Shown here: positions 28,144 to 35,827 of the stretch, piece by piece
Position numbering within the stretch: position 1 is the stretch's first letter
Layout of the letters: every line of letters starts with the position of its first letter
Assembly (NCBI GenBank): GCA_041690355.1
Contig: JAWLHK010000008.1
Span: 124,001 to 188,000, forward strand
Length of the DNA: 64,000 nucleotides
Source of the DNA: JAWLHK01 sp041690355 [NCBI: bacterium]
GTDB lineage: Bacteria; J088; JAWLBW01
Direction of reading: 5' to 3'
The notes under the pieces: generated by a model
The model's input: only the letters and a program-made list of their open reading frames with translations
Databases searched by the model: none
Told to the model about the DNA's origin: nothing
Position numbers and translations under genes: made by a program

Positions 28144-28605
28144 ATGCACGCCATCGTCATCCTGCACGGACTCGCCGCTTCGCTCGCCATCGCCGCCGCC
28201 CTCCACGTCTACCTGCTGCTGCGCCGCCGCCCGTTTTTTCCGCGCGGGGCGAGCCTGGGGCTTCTGCTCACGCTGATCGCCGTCTACGTCCCCGGGTGGA
28301 TCGCGTACCCACCCTTCCGCGGCGAGGTGCGCTTCGATCTCGTGCGCACGCTGCCGTGGGTCGTGAACCTGTTCGACGTGAAGGAGTTCCTCAGCTGGGG
28401 CGCGCTGCTGGCCGGAGTGGCGATATCGGCCATGGGGCTGCGGAGACGGGAGCGCATCCCCGAAGGGCTGCGGCCCGCCCTGCGGATCCTGACGGGGTTC
28501 GTGATCGCCGTGCTCGTCTTCAACACGGCCGTCGGCGTCTACATCGGAAGCCGTCACCCGCTGCCCGCCGACGGCGCGCGGCCCTCCGGTTCCGCCCGGC
28601 CCTAG
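28144..28605 (+). CDS. hypothetical four-helix membrane protein
   Basis: The 153-residue product has hydrophobic segments at about 3-25, 38-52, 83-98 and 118-137 (IVILHGLAASLAIAAALHVYLLL, GLLLTLIAVYVPGWI, FLSWGALLAGVAISAMGL, LTGFVIAVLVFNTAVGVY). Histidines 2, 8 and 21 lie in the first helix, and the style resembles heme-binding DUF-type membrane proteins, but no conserved pair is evident. It forms a pair with the gene at 27815. Convergent with the radical SAM operon. Confidence 0.65.
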   Translation: MHAIVILHGLAASLAIAAALHVYLLLRRRPFFPRGASLGLLLTLIAVYVPGWIAYPPFRGEVRFDLVRTLPWVVNLFDVKEFLSWGALLAGVAISAMGLRRRERIPEGLRPALRILTGFVIAVLVFNTAVGVYIGSRHPLPADGARPSGSARP

Positions 28606-28614
28606 CGGAACGGA

Positions 28615-29775
28615 TCAGCGGCGCAGGCCGAGCACGCGCGGGCACTCGGGATCGGGTGCGAAACGGTCGCCGGTGACGTGCTCGCTCACCACATGACATC
28701 CGCCGCGGCAGATCGCCAGGTAGCGGCACGACGCGCACGGTTCGGGCGCATTCCGCGTGTAGTTGCGGAAGGCAACGGCCTGCGGATGCGCATCCCAGTC
28801 TTCGGCCATGCGCTCGCCCGGACCCGCCGGTTCGTCGACGAAGCTGCACGCCGACCAGGTTCCCTCGGGCTGCACGGCGGCGAGCACGTTGCCGGCTTCG
28901 CAGCCATGCACGCCGAAGCGATCGAGCAGTTCCGGATCGGGATCGAGGTCGCAGAGGAAGGGGACGAACGAGCAATCGATCTTGAGGGGAATGCGGTAGC
29001 GCCCCATCCAGACCTGCAGGTTCCGCAGGAAAGCCCGGTGCCGCTCCGGTTCCACCCGCTGCAGGGCGTACTGCAGCTTGCCCCGGCCGGTCGGCTTATA
29101 GCGCAGAAATTCCACTTCGGAGAGGCCGAGCCCTTCCGCATATTCCACCAGCTCCTGCAGATGGTCGACGTTCTGGCGCGTGACGACGCAGTTGATCCCC
29201 GGGTGGATGCCGGCGTCGAGCAGCAGGCGGATGCCGCGGTCGGCGCCCGGGAAGCCGTCGAAGCCGCGCACCTGGCGGTAGACGTCGCCCAGGCCGTCGA
29301 CGCTGACGTTGATCTGGCCGAAGACGCGGCAGCGTTCCGCCAGGTCCGCCGTCAGGTTGAGCCCGTTCGTCGTCAGGTTGGGGACGATCCCCCGGGCGCG
29401 CGCATGTTCGGCCAGGTGGAACAGGTCGTCGCGCAGCATGCTCTCGCCGCCCCCCATGGCCATGTGGAAGATTCCCATGGCGGCGAGGCGATCGATGACG
29501 TCGACCCAGTAGGCCGTCGGGCGATCCTGTTCGCCCCGCTTGAGCGAGCTGTCGGTGTAGCATCCCCGGCAGGCGGCGTCGCACTTGCGCGTGATGGTCA
29601 GGTGGACTTCGGTGGGGGCCGAGAGATGGTCCGGTTCGGCCCCTTGCCAGCACGGATCTTCGGGGTGGCCGAGTTCGCGCATGTATTCGCGGTCGACGTA
29701 GAGCAGGGCGGGGGGATCTTCGGTCTGGAGAATGCCGCCGAAATGCTCGGGGCGGCGGCGCACGACGCGGGGCAT
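28615..29775 (-). CDS. radical SAM/SPASM domain protein
   Basis: The 386-residue product has the radical SAM cluster motif C65-x3-C69-x2-C72 (CDAACRGC), then GGGES and a TNGLNLT strand. A C-terminal SPASM domain has many cysteines: CDLDPD, HGCEAG, WSACSF, EPCASCRYLAICRGGC and PEC. SPASM proteins bind extra Fe-S clusters and often mature peptides (PqqE, AlbA) or enzymes. Its start overlaps the stop of a 61-65-residue membrane peptide by four bases, and a HEAT-repeat gene lies upstream. The peptide is therefore a plausible substrate. No known maturation system was matched. Confidence 0.93.
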   Translation of the reverse strand: MPRVVRRRPEHFGGILQTEDPPALLYVDREYMRELGHPEDPCWQGAEPDHLSAPTEVHLTITRKCDAACRGCYTDSSLKRGEQDRPTAYWVDVIDRLAAMGIFHMAMGGGESMLRDDLFHLAEHARARGIVPNLTTNGLNLTADLAERCRVFGQINVSVDGLGDVYRQVRGFDGFPGADRGIRLLLDAGIHPGINCVVTRQNVDHLQELVEYAEGLGLSEVEFLRYKPTGRGKLQYALQRVEPERHRAFLRNLQVWMGRYRIPLKIDCSFVPFLCDLDPDPELLDRFGVHGCEAGNVLAAVQPEGTWSACSFVDEPAGPGERMAEDWDAHPQAVAFRNYTRNAPEPCASCRYLAICRGGCHVVSEHVTGDRFAPDPECPRVLGLRR

Positions 29776-29966
29776 CAGGTCTCCGCGGGCGGTTCTGCGC
29801 CCGCTTCTTGGCGCCCATCCCCCGACGGGCGCAGGTCGGAGAACATCGCCAGGAGAAAGGCGCCGGCCGATCCGATCCAGAGGAATGCGGAAAAGAGGCT
29901 GCCGATGGAGCTGGAATTCGGGTTGTAGCCGAGTTTGACTTTGAGAACCTTGCCGCGCATCCCCAT
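29775..29966 (-). CDS. small membrane peptide coupled to radical SAM protein
   Basis: A 63-residue product (or 61 from the second ATG) reads MRGKVLKVKLGYNPNSSSIGSL, then a transmembrane helix (FSAFLWIGSAGAFLLAMFS), then a polar Glu/Pro tail ending AEPPAET. Its stop overlaps the radical SAM start (ATGA), so translation is coupled. The basic, Asn/Ser-rich N-terminal motif GYNPNSSSIG looks like a conserved recognition or modification segment, but that cannot be shown here. It could be a RiPP-like substrate, or only a membrane tether. Confidence 0.75.
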   Translation of the reverse strand: MGMRGKVLKVKLGYNPNSSSIGSLFSAFLWIGSAGAFLLAMFSDLRPSGDGRQEAGAEPPAET

Positions 29967-30034
29967 TATTCTAGCGGGCGGGCGGGAGGGGAACAATCGA
30001 AGGCGGCCCGCATCGCGCGGCGGGCGGGGGGCGG

Positions 30035-30640
30035 CTACTCGGCGTCTTCGAGCGACAGGCTGCCGAGCGCAATGGCGGCGAGCCCGCGCACCTTGGGGTG
30101 CTTGTGCTTCGTGAGCGCCGTGAGCGGCTCTTCGGCGCGCGGGTCGGCGAGTTCGGCCAGCGTGTGCATGACCGTCTCGAGGTAGGCGACGTCGGTTTCG
30201 CGCAGCTGCTCGAGCAGAAACGGCGTGACCTTGCGGTCTTTGAGCTTGCCGAGGGTTTCGACGATGATGCCGCGCACCGTATACGAATCGTCGTCGAGCG
30301 CCTCGACGAGCTGGCGCAGCGTGCGCGGGTCGGCGACCTCGTTGAGCACGCGCGCCGCCGCCGCCCGGGCGTCTTCGTCGGGGTGCTGCAGCAGGCCGGT
30401 GAGCACCCGCAGGGCGCGGTCGCCGGGCACTTTGCGCAGCGCGTAAATCGCGTTGGCCCGTTCGCCGGCCGTCCCGGTGCGGATGCGCTGGACGATCCCC
30501 TCGAGCGCCTCGGTGGCGTCGAGTCGGTCGAGCCCGATGGCGGCACAGGTGCGAACCCCCGCGTCGGCATCGTTGAGAAGCTCGTGCAGCAGGTTGCGCC
30601 GGGCGTCTTTGACGGAAATTTCGCGAACGGTTCCGCTCAT
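30035..30640 (-). CDS. HEAT-repeat protein
   Basis: The 201-residue product is nearly all HEAT/PBS-lyase-type repeats, about six units of 30 residues, for example LLHELLNDADAGVRTCAAIGLDRLD, LTGLLQHPDEDARAAAARVLNEVADP and LVEALDDDSYTVRGIIVETLGKLKD. Such repeats bind proteins. It ends about 70 bases upstream of the small membrane peptide and radical SAM genes on the same strand, so a role as scaffold for that system is plausible. No catalytic residue is seen. Confidence 0.85.
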   Translation of the reverse strand: MSGTVREISVKDARRNLLHELLNDADAGVRTCAAIGLDRLDATEALEGIVQRIRTGTAGERANAIYALRKVPGDRALRVLTGLLQHPDEDARAAAARVLNEVADPRTLRQLVEALDDDSYTVRGIIVETLGKLKDRKVTPFLLEQLRETDVAYLETVMHTLAELADPRAEEPLTALTKHKHPKVRGLAAIALGSLSLEDAE

Positions 30641-30718
30641 ACGAGGTGCAATCCTAACCCATTTACTTTACCCGTCGCAAACGGAAATGCCAACGATGCG
30701 GCGGCCTCCCGGGCGAAG

Positions 30719-30855
30719 ACCCCCCTGTGGTCCTGGGGAACCCCCCCTGCCGGTCGGGGGATCACCCCTCCCGTTCCGGGGAACACCCCCTGTCGTTCTG
30801 GGGAACACCCCCCTGTCGTCCCGGGGAACCCCCCTGTCGTCCCCCGAAGGGGGAC
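30719..30855. repeat. 21-22 bp tandem repeat with C and G runs
   Basis: About six copies of a unit like CCCCCTGTCGTTCTGGGGAACA follow one another with small length changes. Each unit can fold as a short C-run/G-run hairpin. The array lies upstream of the 270-bp duplication. Confidence 0.8.
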
Positions 30856-31033
30856 CCAAAGCGGATTCGGCGGGCGTTCACGGCGTTCACGGTTCGAGCT
30901 GCCTTCCGAATCCTCCTGCGAGCTCCCGTAGTCTGCAGTCCCAGAGTCACGGAGGGACGGCTCATGGTAGCCCGGGACGGAAGTCCCGGGATCACGGCGC
31001 GAGCGAGTCGTCCTTCGGGGCCGCCATGTGAAA

Positions 31034-31610
31034 GACCCGCCACCGCCCCCTCCGCATGTGCGCCCGCGGGAAAAGGTTCTCCCCCGCCTCCTCCGTCCGC
31101 ACGCGCGGGCGGTTCTTGCAGCGCAAACCATGCCAGCAGTGTCACCGCGCGGGGCGGAGGAGGCGGGGGCGCTGGACATGCGTTGCAGGTGTTGCAGGCC
31201 GAACTCGCTCCCCTTCTCCCGCCAACCTTTGCGCCCAGCGCGCTGCGTATGGCGGGAAGAAGGGGCTGGGGGATGAGGGCGGCCCAACTCGATAGCCGGT
31301 TCAGACCCGCCACCGCCCCCTCCGCATGTGCACCCGCGGGAAAAGGTTCTCCCCCGCCTCCTCCGTCCGCACGCGCGGGCGGTTCTTGCAGCGCAAACCA
31401 TGCCAGCAGTGTCACCGCGCGGGGCGGAGGAGGCGGGGGCGCTGGACATGCGTTGCAGGTGTTGCAGGCCGAACTCGCTCCCCTTCTCCCGCCAACCTTT
31501 GCGCCCGGCGCGCTGCGTATGGCGGGAAGAAGGGGCTGGGGGATGAGGGCGGCCCAACTCGATGGCCGGTTCAGACCCGCCACCGCCCCCTCCGCATGTG
31601 CACCCGCGGG
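31034..31610. repeat. 270-bp direct tandem duplication, 2 copies plus 37 bp
   Basis: Unit 1 starts at 31034, unit 2 at 31304 and a truncated third at 31574; each begins GACCCGCCACCGCCCCCTCC. Only a few substitutions are visible between copies (such as GCGCCC against GCACCC, and GCCCAG against GCCCGG), so the duplication is recent. The 65-bp repeat flanks it on both sides. Confidence 0.95.
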
Positions 31611-31873
31611 GCCTCCAGGGGGTCCGGGTCTGTAACCCCAGAGTCCCGGAGGGACGGCTCAGGGTAGCCCGGGACGGAAGTCCCGGGATCACCGAGGCGA
31701 TGTGGTTTTTCCCCCAAGGCTCGGGAGCGCCGGCACGGCGCGAGCGAGTCGTCTTCAGGGAATCCTCATGCGCTTGGCGCTGCGCCTCCATGTCCTGGGC
31801 CGCCCGGCTGCGGGGTTCCCCGCGGAAGGGACAACTGCGGAATTCCTTGCATCCTCCCGGGGAAATGTTATAG

Positions 31874-31884
31874 TGGTTCAACCA
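31874..31884. promoter_or_regulatory. GntR/FadR-type operator
   Basis: TGGTTCAACCA matches TGGTNNNACCA, the core recognised by FadR-subfamily regulators. It lies 7 bases before the GntR start codon, so autoregulation is likely. Confidence 0.7.
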
Positions 31885-31891
31885 TTCAACC

Positions 31892-32692
31892 ATGTACGAA
31901 CCGATTGAACGAACGAGCACGGTCGACGCCGTGGCGCAGCGGCTGCGGGGCGACATCCTGCGGGGGCGCTACGCCCCGGGGACGCGCCTGCCCCCCGAGC
32001 GCGAGCTGGCCCTGGCCCTCGGCGTCAACCGCCTGACCCTGCGCGCCGCCCTGAGCCGCCTGATCGCCGAAGGGCTCGTCGCCTCGTTCCAGGGAGACGG
32101 GAACCGCGTGCTCGACTTTCGCACGCACGCGGGGCTCGAGTGCCTGCCCGACCTGGCCGACGCCATGGTCGCCGACGGACGGCAGGAAGACCTGCTGCGC
32201 CTCATGTCCGATCTGCGGGCGGCCTGGCGGGCGATCCTGCTCGACGCGCTCGTCCTCGCCGCCCGCCACGCAACCCCCGAAGACCTCGAGCGGCTGAAGG
32301 GACTCGTGGCCGAACAGGAGGGGCGGCGCGGCGATCCCGACGCATTCCTCGAAGGCGATCTGGCGCTCACGCGCGTCCTGCTGCGCATCGGGGGGAACGT
32401 CGCCCACGAGCTCATCTTCAACACCGTGCTGCGGTTCGCGCGCGAGCAGGCCGACCTCTTCCGCCGGTTCTACGCGGAACCCCAGGTGACCCTGCGCGCC
32501 TACGACGCCCTGCTCGGCCTGCTCGATCAGGGGGACGTCGAGGCCGTGCGCGACGTGGCGCGCCAGGGGCTCGAGTCGCACGACGAACTCGTGCTCGCGC
32601 GCATCGCCGCGGATCTGCGGAACGGCCGGACGAAAACAGCCGCGGCGAAGGGCCGCGCGGGAAAAAAACCAACCCGGGTGGCGGGGCGCTGA
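31892..32692 (+). CDS. GntR-family regulator, FadR (FCD) subfamily
   Basis: The 266-residue product has an N-terminal winged HTH (VAQRLRGDILRGRYAPGTRLPPERELALALGVNRLTLRAALSRLIAEGLVAS). An all-helical FCD domain follows from about residue 95. The operator-like palindrome just upstream suggests autoregulation. The C terminus is Lys/Arg/Ala-rich (TKTAAAKGRAGKKPTRVAGR). It is followed, 50 bases downstream, by a small protein and a GMC oxidoreductase, the likely regulated genes. The effector is probably a fatty acid or related small acid. Confidence 0.92.
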   Translation: MYEPIERTSTVDAVAQRLRGDILRGRYAPGTRLPPERELALALGVNRLTLRAALSRLIAEGLVASFQGDGNRVLDFRTHAGLECLPDLADAMVADGRQEDLLRLMSDLRAAWRAILLDALVLAARHATPEDLERLKGLVAEQEGRRGDPDAFLEGDLALTRVLLRIGGNVAHELIFNTVLRFAREQADLFRRFYAEPQVTLRAYDALLGLLDQGDVEAVRDVARQGLESHDELVLARIAADLRNGRTKTAAAKGRAGKKPTRVAGR

Positions 32693-32741
32693 CCCCGAGG
32701 GGGAGAATGTTGCCAGCGTTGCGGAACACGAGAGGAAAATC

Positions 32742-33158
32742 ATGCTGAGCCGACGTGAACATGCCGTCCTCGATACGCTGCTCCCCAGCGGCGCGTCCGA
32801 GGAATTGCCCTGGGGCGTAAAGGATCTCGACTTCGACGCCTTCTACCGCGAGTTCGAGCGCACCGCCCTTTTCCCCATGCGCGCGGGTTTCCGGCTCGCG
32901 CTCTTCTTCGCCATCTGGATCGCGCCGCTGCTCGCGTTGCGCATTCCCCCCATCACGCTCTACCGGCGCGAGACGCGGGAAGCGATCCTCATGGGGCTCT
33001 ACAATTCCCGTTATAACCTGCTGCGCCAGATGATCTTTCTGCTCAAGGCGACGGTCTGCTTTGCCTACGGCGCCGACCCCCGCGTGCGCAACGCCGTCGG
33101 TTATCCGGTGCAGCATGACGCCGGCGAACCCGCGCCCCGTCCGGAGGTGACCGTATGA
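32742..33158 (+). CDS. small membrane-associated partner of GMC oxidoreductase
   Basis: The 138-residue product has MLSRREHAVLDTLLPSG at the start, a hydrophobic segment at about 50-66 (LALFFAIWIAPLLALRI) and SRYNLLRQMIFLLKATVCFAYGADPRVRNAVGYP at the end. AGAGG precedes the start. Its stop overlaps the GMC oxidoreductase start (ATGA). Small subunits often accompany FAD-dependent GMC dehydrogenases and link them to the membrane or to an electron carrier, so such a role is inferred. No named family was recognised. Confidence 0.75.
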   Translation: MLSRREHAVLDTLLPSGASEELPWGVKDLDFDAFYREFERTALFPMRAGFRLALFFAIWIAPLLALRIPPITLYRRETREAILMGLYNSRYNLLRQMIFLLKATVCFAYGADPRVRNAVGYPVQHDAGEPAPRPEVTV

Positions 33159-34660
33159 TCTTCAACGGCGAAAAAGAACGACGCAGCGTCGACGAAGAAT
33201 ACGATTACGTCATCGTCGGTTCCGGCGCTTCGGGCGGCGTGGCGGCGCGCATGCTGGCCGACAGCGGCGCGAGCATTGCGATTGTCGAAGAGGGACCGGC
33301 GGTCGACACGAAGGAATTCGGGGACACGATCTGGCCGGTCATGTCGAAGATGTTCCGCAACCAGGGGAGCACGATCGCGCGCGGCCGCGCCATGATTCCC
33401 CTCGTGCAGGGGACCTGTCTGGGCGGAAGCACCGTCATCAACTCGGCCATCACCTGGCGCATCCCCGACGACGTCTGGGAACCGTGGAAGACGGAGTACG
33501 GCCTGGGGGATGCATTGCCCCTCGACGCCCTGCACCGCAACTGGGACGTGCTCGAGCGCGAGCTGAACATCCACCCCGTCGAGCCCGACGTCTGGGGCGA
33601 GAACAACCGCCTCATGGCCGTGGGGGCCGAGAAGCTGGGCGTGAGCGCGCACCCGATTCGGCGCGGCGACAAGGGGTGCCGCGGAAGCGCCCGCTGTCTG
33701 CAGGGGTGCCCGCACGGCGCCAAGCAGAGCATGCTCGTCAGCTATCTTCCCTATGCCATGGGGCGCGGCGCGGTCTGCTACACGAGCGCGCGCGTCTCGA
33801 AGGTCACGATGGACGGCGATCGTGCCGTCGGAGTCGAAGGCTGGTTCTGCGAGACGCCGTTCAAGAAGAAGATCGCGCCGTTCACGTTGCGCGCGCGCAA
33901 GGCGGTGCTCATCGCGGCTTCGGCCGTGCAGACTCCCGGCCTGCTGCGCCGCAGCGGCGTCCGTTCTGCCCATCTCGGGGAACACTTCCAGGCGCACCCC
34001 GGCGCGCCGCTCATGGGGATCTTCGATCAGAAAGTGAACCTCTGGTTCGGCGCCACGCAGGGGTACGACGCCGATCACCACCGGCGCCCGCACCGCTTCA
34101 AGGTCGAGACGATCTCGCTTCCGCCCGAGATGGCGCTCACGCGCGCGCCGGGCGTGGGCCGCTACTGGATGAAGACCATGCGCGAGCTCCCGCACGCCGC
34201 GATGTGGGCCGTGCAGGTGCGCTCGCACGCAAAGGGGCGCATCCGCGAGCGCTTCTGGGGCCAGGACATCACTTACGATCTCACCGATCAGGACATGGTG
34301 AATCTGCGGAAGGGGCTGCGCTTCACGGCCGAACTGATGTTCGCGGCCGGCGCGCGCGAGATCGTCACCGGCATTCCCGGGCTTCCCGAGCGGTTGACTA
34401 GCATGGACCAGGTCGGGCTGCTCGAGAACGGACCTTCAAATCCGGCGGCCTATTCGTTCATCGCCTCGCATCTCTTCGGCACGGCGCGCATGAGCGTCCG
34501 TCCGCAGGATGGCGTCGTGGGGCCCGATTTCGCTGTCCACGGCACGCGGAATCTGCACGTGGTCGACAGCTCGGTCTTCCCCACGAACCTGGGCGTGAAC
34601 CCGCAGCACGCGATCATGGGGGTCTCCATGCTGGCCGTCGAGAGAATCCTGCGGGCGTAA
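33155..34660 (+). CDS. GMC-family FAD oxidoreductase
   Basis: The 501-residue product has the FAD motif VGSGASGG at about 21-28 and the GMC signature RGRAMIPLVQGTCLGGSTVINSAITWR. The C-terminal catalytic segment has HLFGTARM and VVDSSVFPTNLGVNPQHAIMG, with the usual His and Asn/His residues. The family oxidises alcohols, sterols or long-chain alcohols. It overlaps the preceding small gene, which may act as an electron-transfer or membrane partner, and lies downstream of a FadR-type regulator. A long-chain alcohol or sterol substrate is inferred. Confidence 0.94.
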   Translation: MIFNGEKERRSVDEEYDYVIVGSGASGGVAARMLADSGASIAIVEEGPAVDTKEFGDTIWPVMSKMFRNQGSTIARGRAMIPLVQGTCLGGSTVINSAITWRIPDDVWEPWKTEYGLGDALPLDALHRNWDVLERELNIHPVEPDVWGENNRLMAVGAEKLGVSAHPIRRGDKGCRGSARCLQGCPHGAKQSMLVSYLPYAMGRGAVCYTSARVSKVTMDGDRAVGVEGWFCETPFKKKIAPFTLRARKAVLIAASAVQTPGLLRRSGVRSAHLGEHFQAHPGAPLMGIFDQKVNLWFGATQGYDADHHRRPHRFKVETISLPPEMALTRAPGVGRYWMKTMRELPHAAMWAVQVRSHAKGRIRERFWGQDITYDLTDQDMVNLRKGLRFTAELMFAAGAREIVTGIPGLPERLTSMDQVGLLENGPSNPAAYSFIASHLFGTARMSVRPQDGVVGPDFAVHGTRNLHVVDSSVFPTNLGVNPQHAIMGVSMLAVERILRA

Positions 34661-35435
34661 CGGGAGGCCAGCAGCGCCAAGCGCCAAGAGCCAAGCCCCA
34701 AGCACTAAGCGCCAAGCGCTGAGGAAGCAAGGGCTTTCCGCTGGCGCGGCCCCCACCTGTCGGACGTCGGACCCCCCATCCGCTTCGCTACGGGGGGCAA
34801 TGCGCCGGACTTCGGACCCCCCATCCGCTGCGCTACGGAGGGCAATGCGTCGGTGAAGCAAGGGCGCCGATCCCGGTATCCAATTCCGCACCGCTGGAAA
34901 TCCTCAGCGCCCTGCAGGGGCGCCGGCCATTTGCCCAGGGCAGAGCCCTGGGCAGCAGAGGGGCCATATATTTTTTTGTCCTTCCCGCGAGCGTCGGCGA
35001 GCAGCGCCTACTCGGCCCCCACCGTGTGCTTCCCGTGCTGCAGGACTCCCCCGAACGGGGGCGTGGGCAGGATGCCCAAGTGGTTCCCGACCCCAGCGGG
35101 GTCGCACTCTTGAGCCGGCAGCGCGGTGTAGAATCGTTTCCCCCCGGGCTCGGGAGCGCCGGCACGGCGCGAGCGAGTCGTCCTTTGCCCCCCACCGTGT
35201 GCGACCCGTGTTCCAGGACTCCCCCGAACGGGGGAGTGGGCAGGAACCCGAATTGCTACAACCTCGGCGGGGGGAGGCGCATGGCGCTCCCTCGCTGTCG
35301 ACTTCCGCTCCGCTACAGTCCGTCAGCTCGGGACGAACGGAAAATTGGTCCTTGCCGACGCCCTTGCCGGCAAATTGTCATTCGTCAATCGTAAATCGTC
35401 AATTGAGGTGGTAGCATATTGCACGGCCCACCCTA
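34661..35435. repeat. 775-bp repeat-rich spacer left of the island
   Basis: No gene is seen. In order: GCGCCAA-type heptamers (34674-34735), a CGGACGT fragment (about 34759), two copies of a GGACCCCCCATCCGCT module (34769 and 34815), and two copies of an ACTCCCCCGAACGGGGG-bearing module (about 35018-35080 and 35189-35255). A GGCTCGGGAGCGCCGGCACG module (about 35145, also at 31716), the third 52-bp module (35289-35340) and CGTAAAT/CGTCAAT heptamers (about 35380-35405) follow. Confidence 0.8.
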
Positions 35436-35459
35436 TTGCCGATCAAAGTGTTGACTGCC

Positions 35460-35780
35460 GTGGATTCCCGAACGCTCCAGTATTACGACGCCCACGCCGA
35501 AGCGGTCTTCGCACGCCACACGCGCGCGGGCACGGGCGTCGCGAAATACTTCCGCACGGCCTTCCCGGCGGGGGCCCGCGTGCTCGACATCGGCAGCGGA
35601 AGCGGGCGCGACCTGAACACCCTCGTCGCCGAGCAGTACCAGGCCTACGGCGTGGAACCGAGCGAACCCCTGCGCGCCCGCGCCGGACAAGGGTTTCCCT
35701 TGAAGAGCACCCATCGCTGCACGCACCAAGGGCGACGCATTTGTACTTGGCGCCCAACAGGCGTGCTAACGAATTCCTGA
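35460..35780 (+). pseudogene. SAM-dependent methyltransferase truncated by the island
   Basis: From a GTG at 35460 the frame reads MDSRTLQYYDAHAEAVFARH, then ARVLDIGSGSGRDLNTLVAEQYQAYGVEPSEPLRARA, the N-terminal AdoMet-binding part of a class I methyltransferase (motif I GSGSG). Similarity stops at about 35690, where base composition drops. The remaining 30 codons to the stop at 35780 read through foreign sequence. A usual member would continue for another 120 or more residues. No C-terminal part is seen beyond the island's other end. Insertion therefore broke the gene. Confidence 0.75.
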
Positions 35781-35827
35781 GGGCAGAACCTTGGGTAGCG
35801 TTATCTGAGGGTAGAGGAACTATGGTG

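Larger units (their letters stand above)
30641..31891. repeat. gene-free repeat region between HEAT and GntR genes
   Basis: About 1.25 kb has no credible gene. It contains the short C/G-run tandem array, a 65-bp direct repeat (30931-30995 and 31628-31692, each with CCCGGGAC...GTCCCGGG palindrome), a 270-bp tandem duplication, and a G-rich dispersed module (about 31711-31752). Long open frames on both strands arise because the 270-bp period is a multiple of three. The last 30 bases hold the GntR operator. Confidence 0.8.

Noticed and set aside
31034-31610. Possible CRISPR array
   Set aside because: The repeats are direct tandem copies of 270 bp without short repeats and unique spacers, and no cas genes are nearby.
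30637-31956. Long repetitive open frames on both strands across 30.6-31.9 kb
   Set aside because: They come from a 270-bp tandem repeat whose period is divisible by three. Residues are Gly/Pro/Arg-rich, with no ribosome binding site and no domain.
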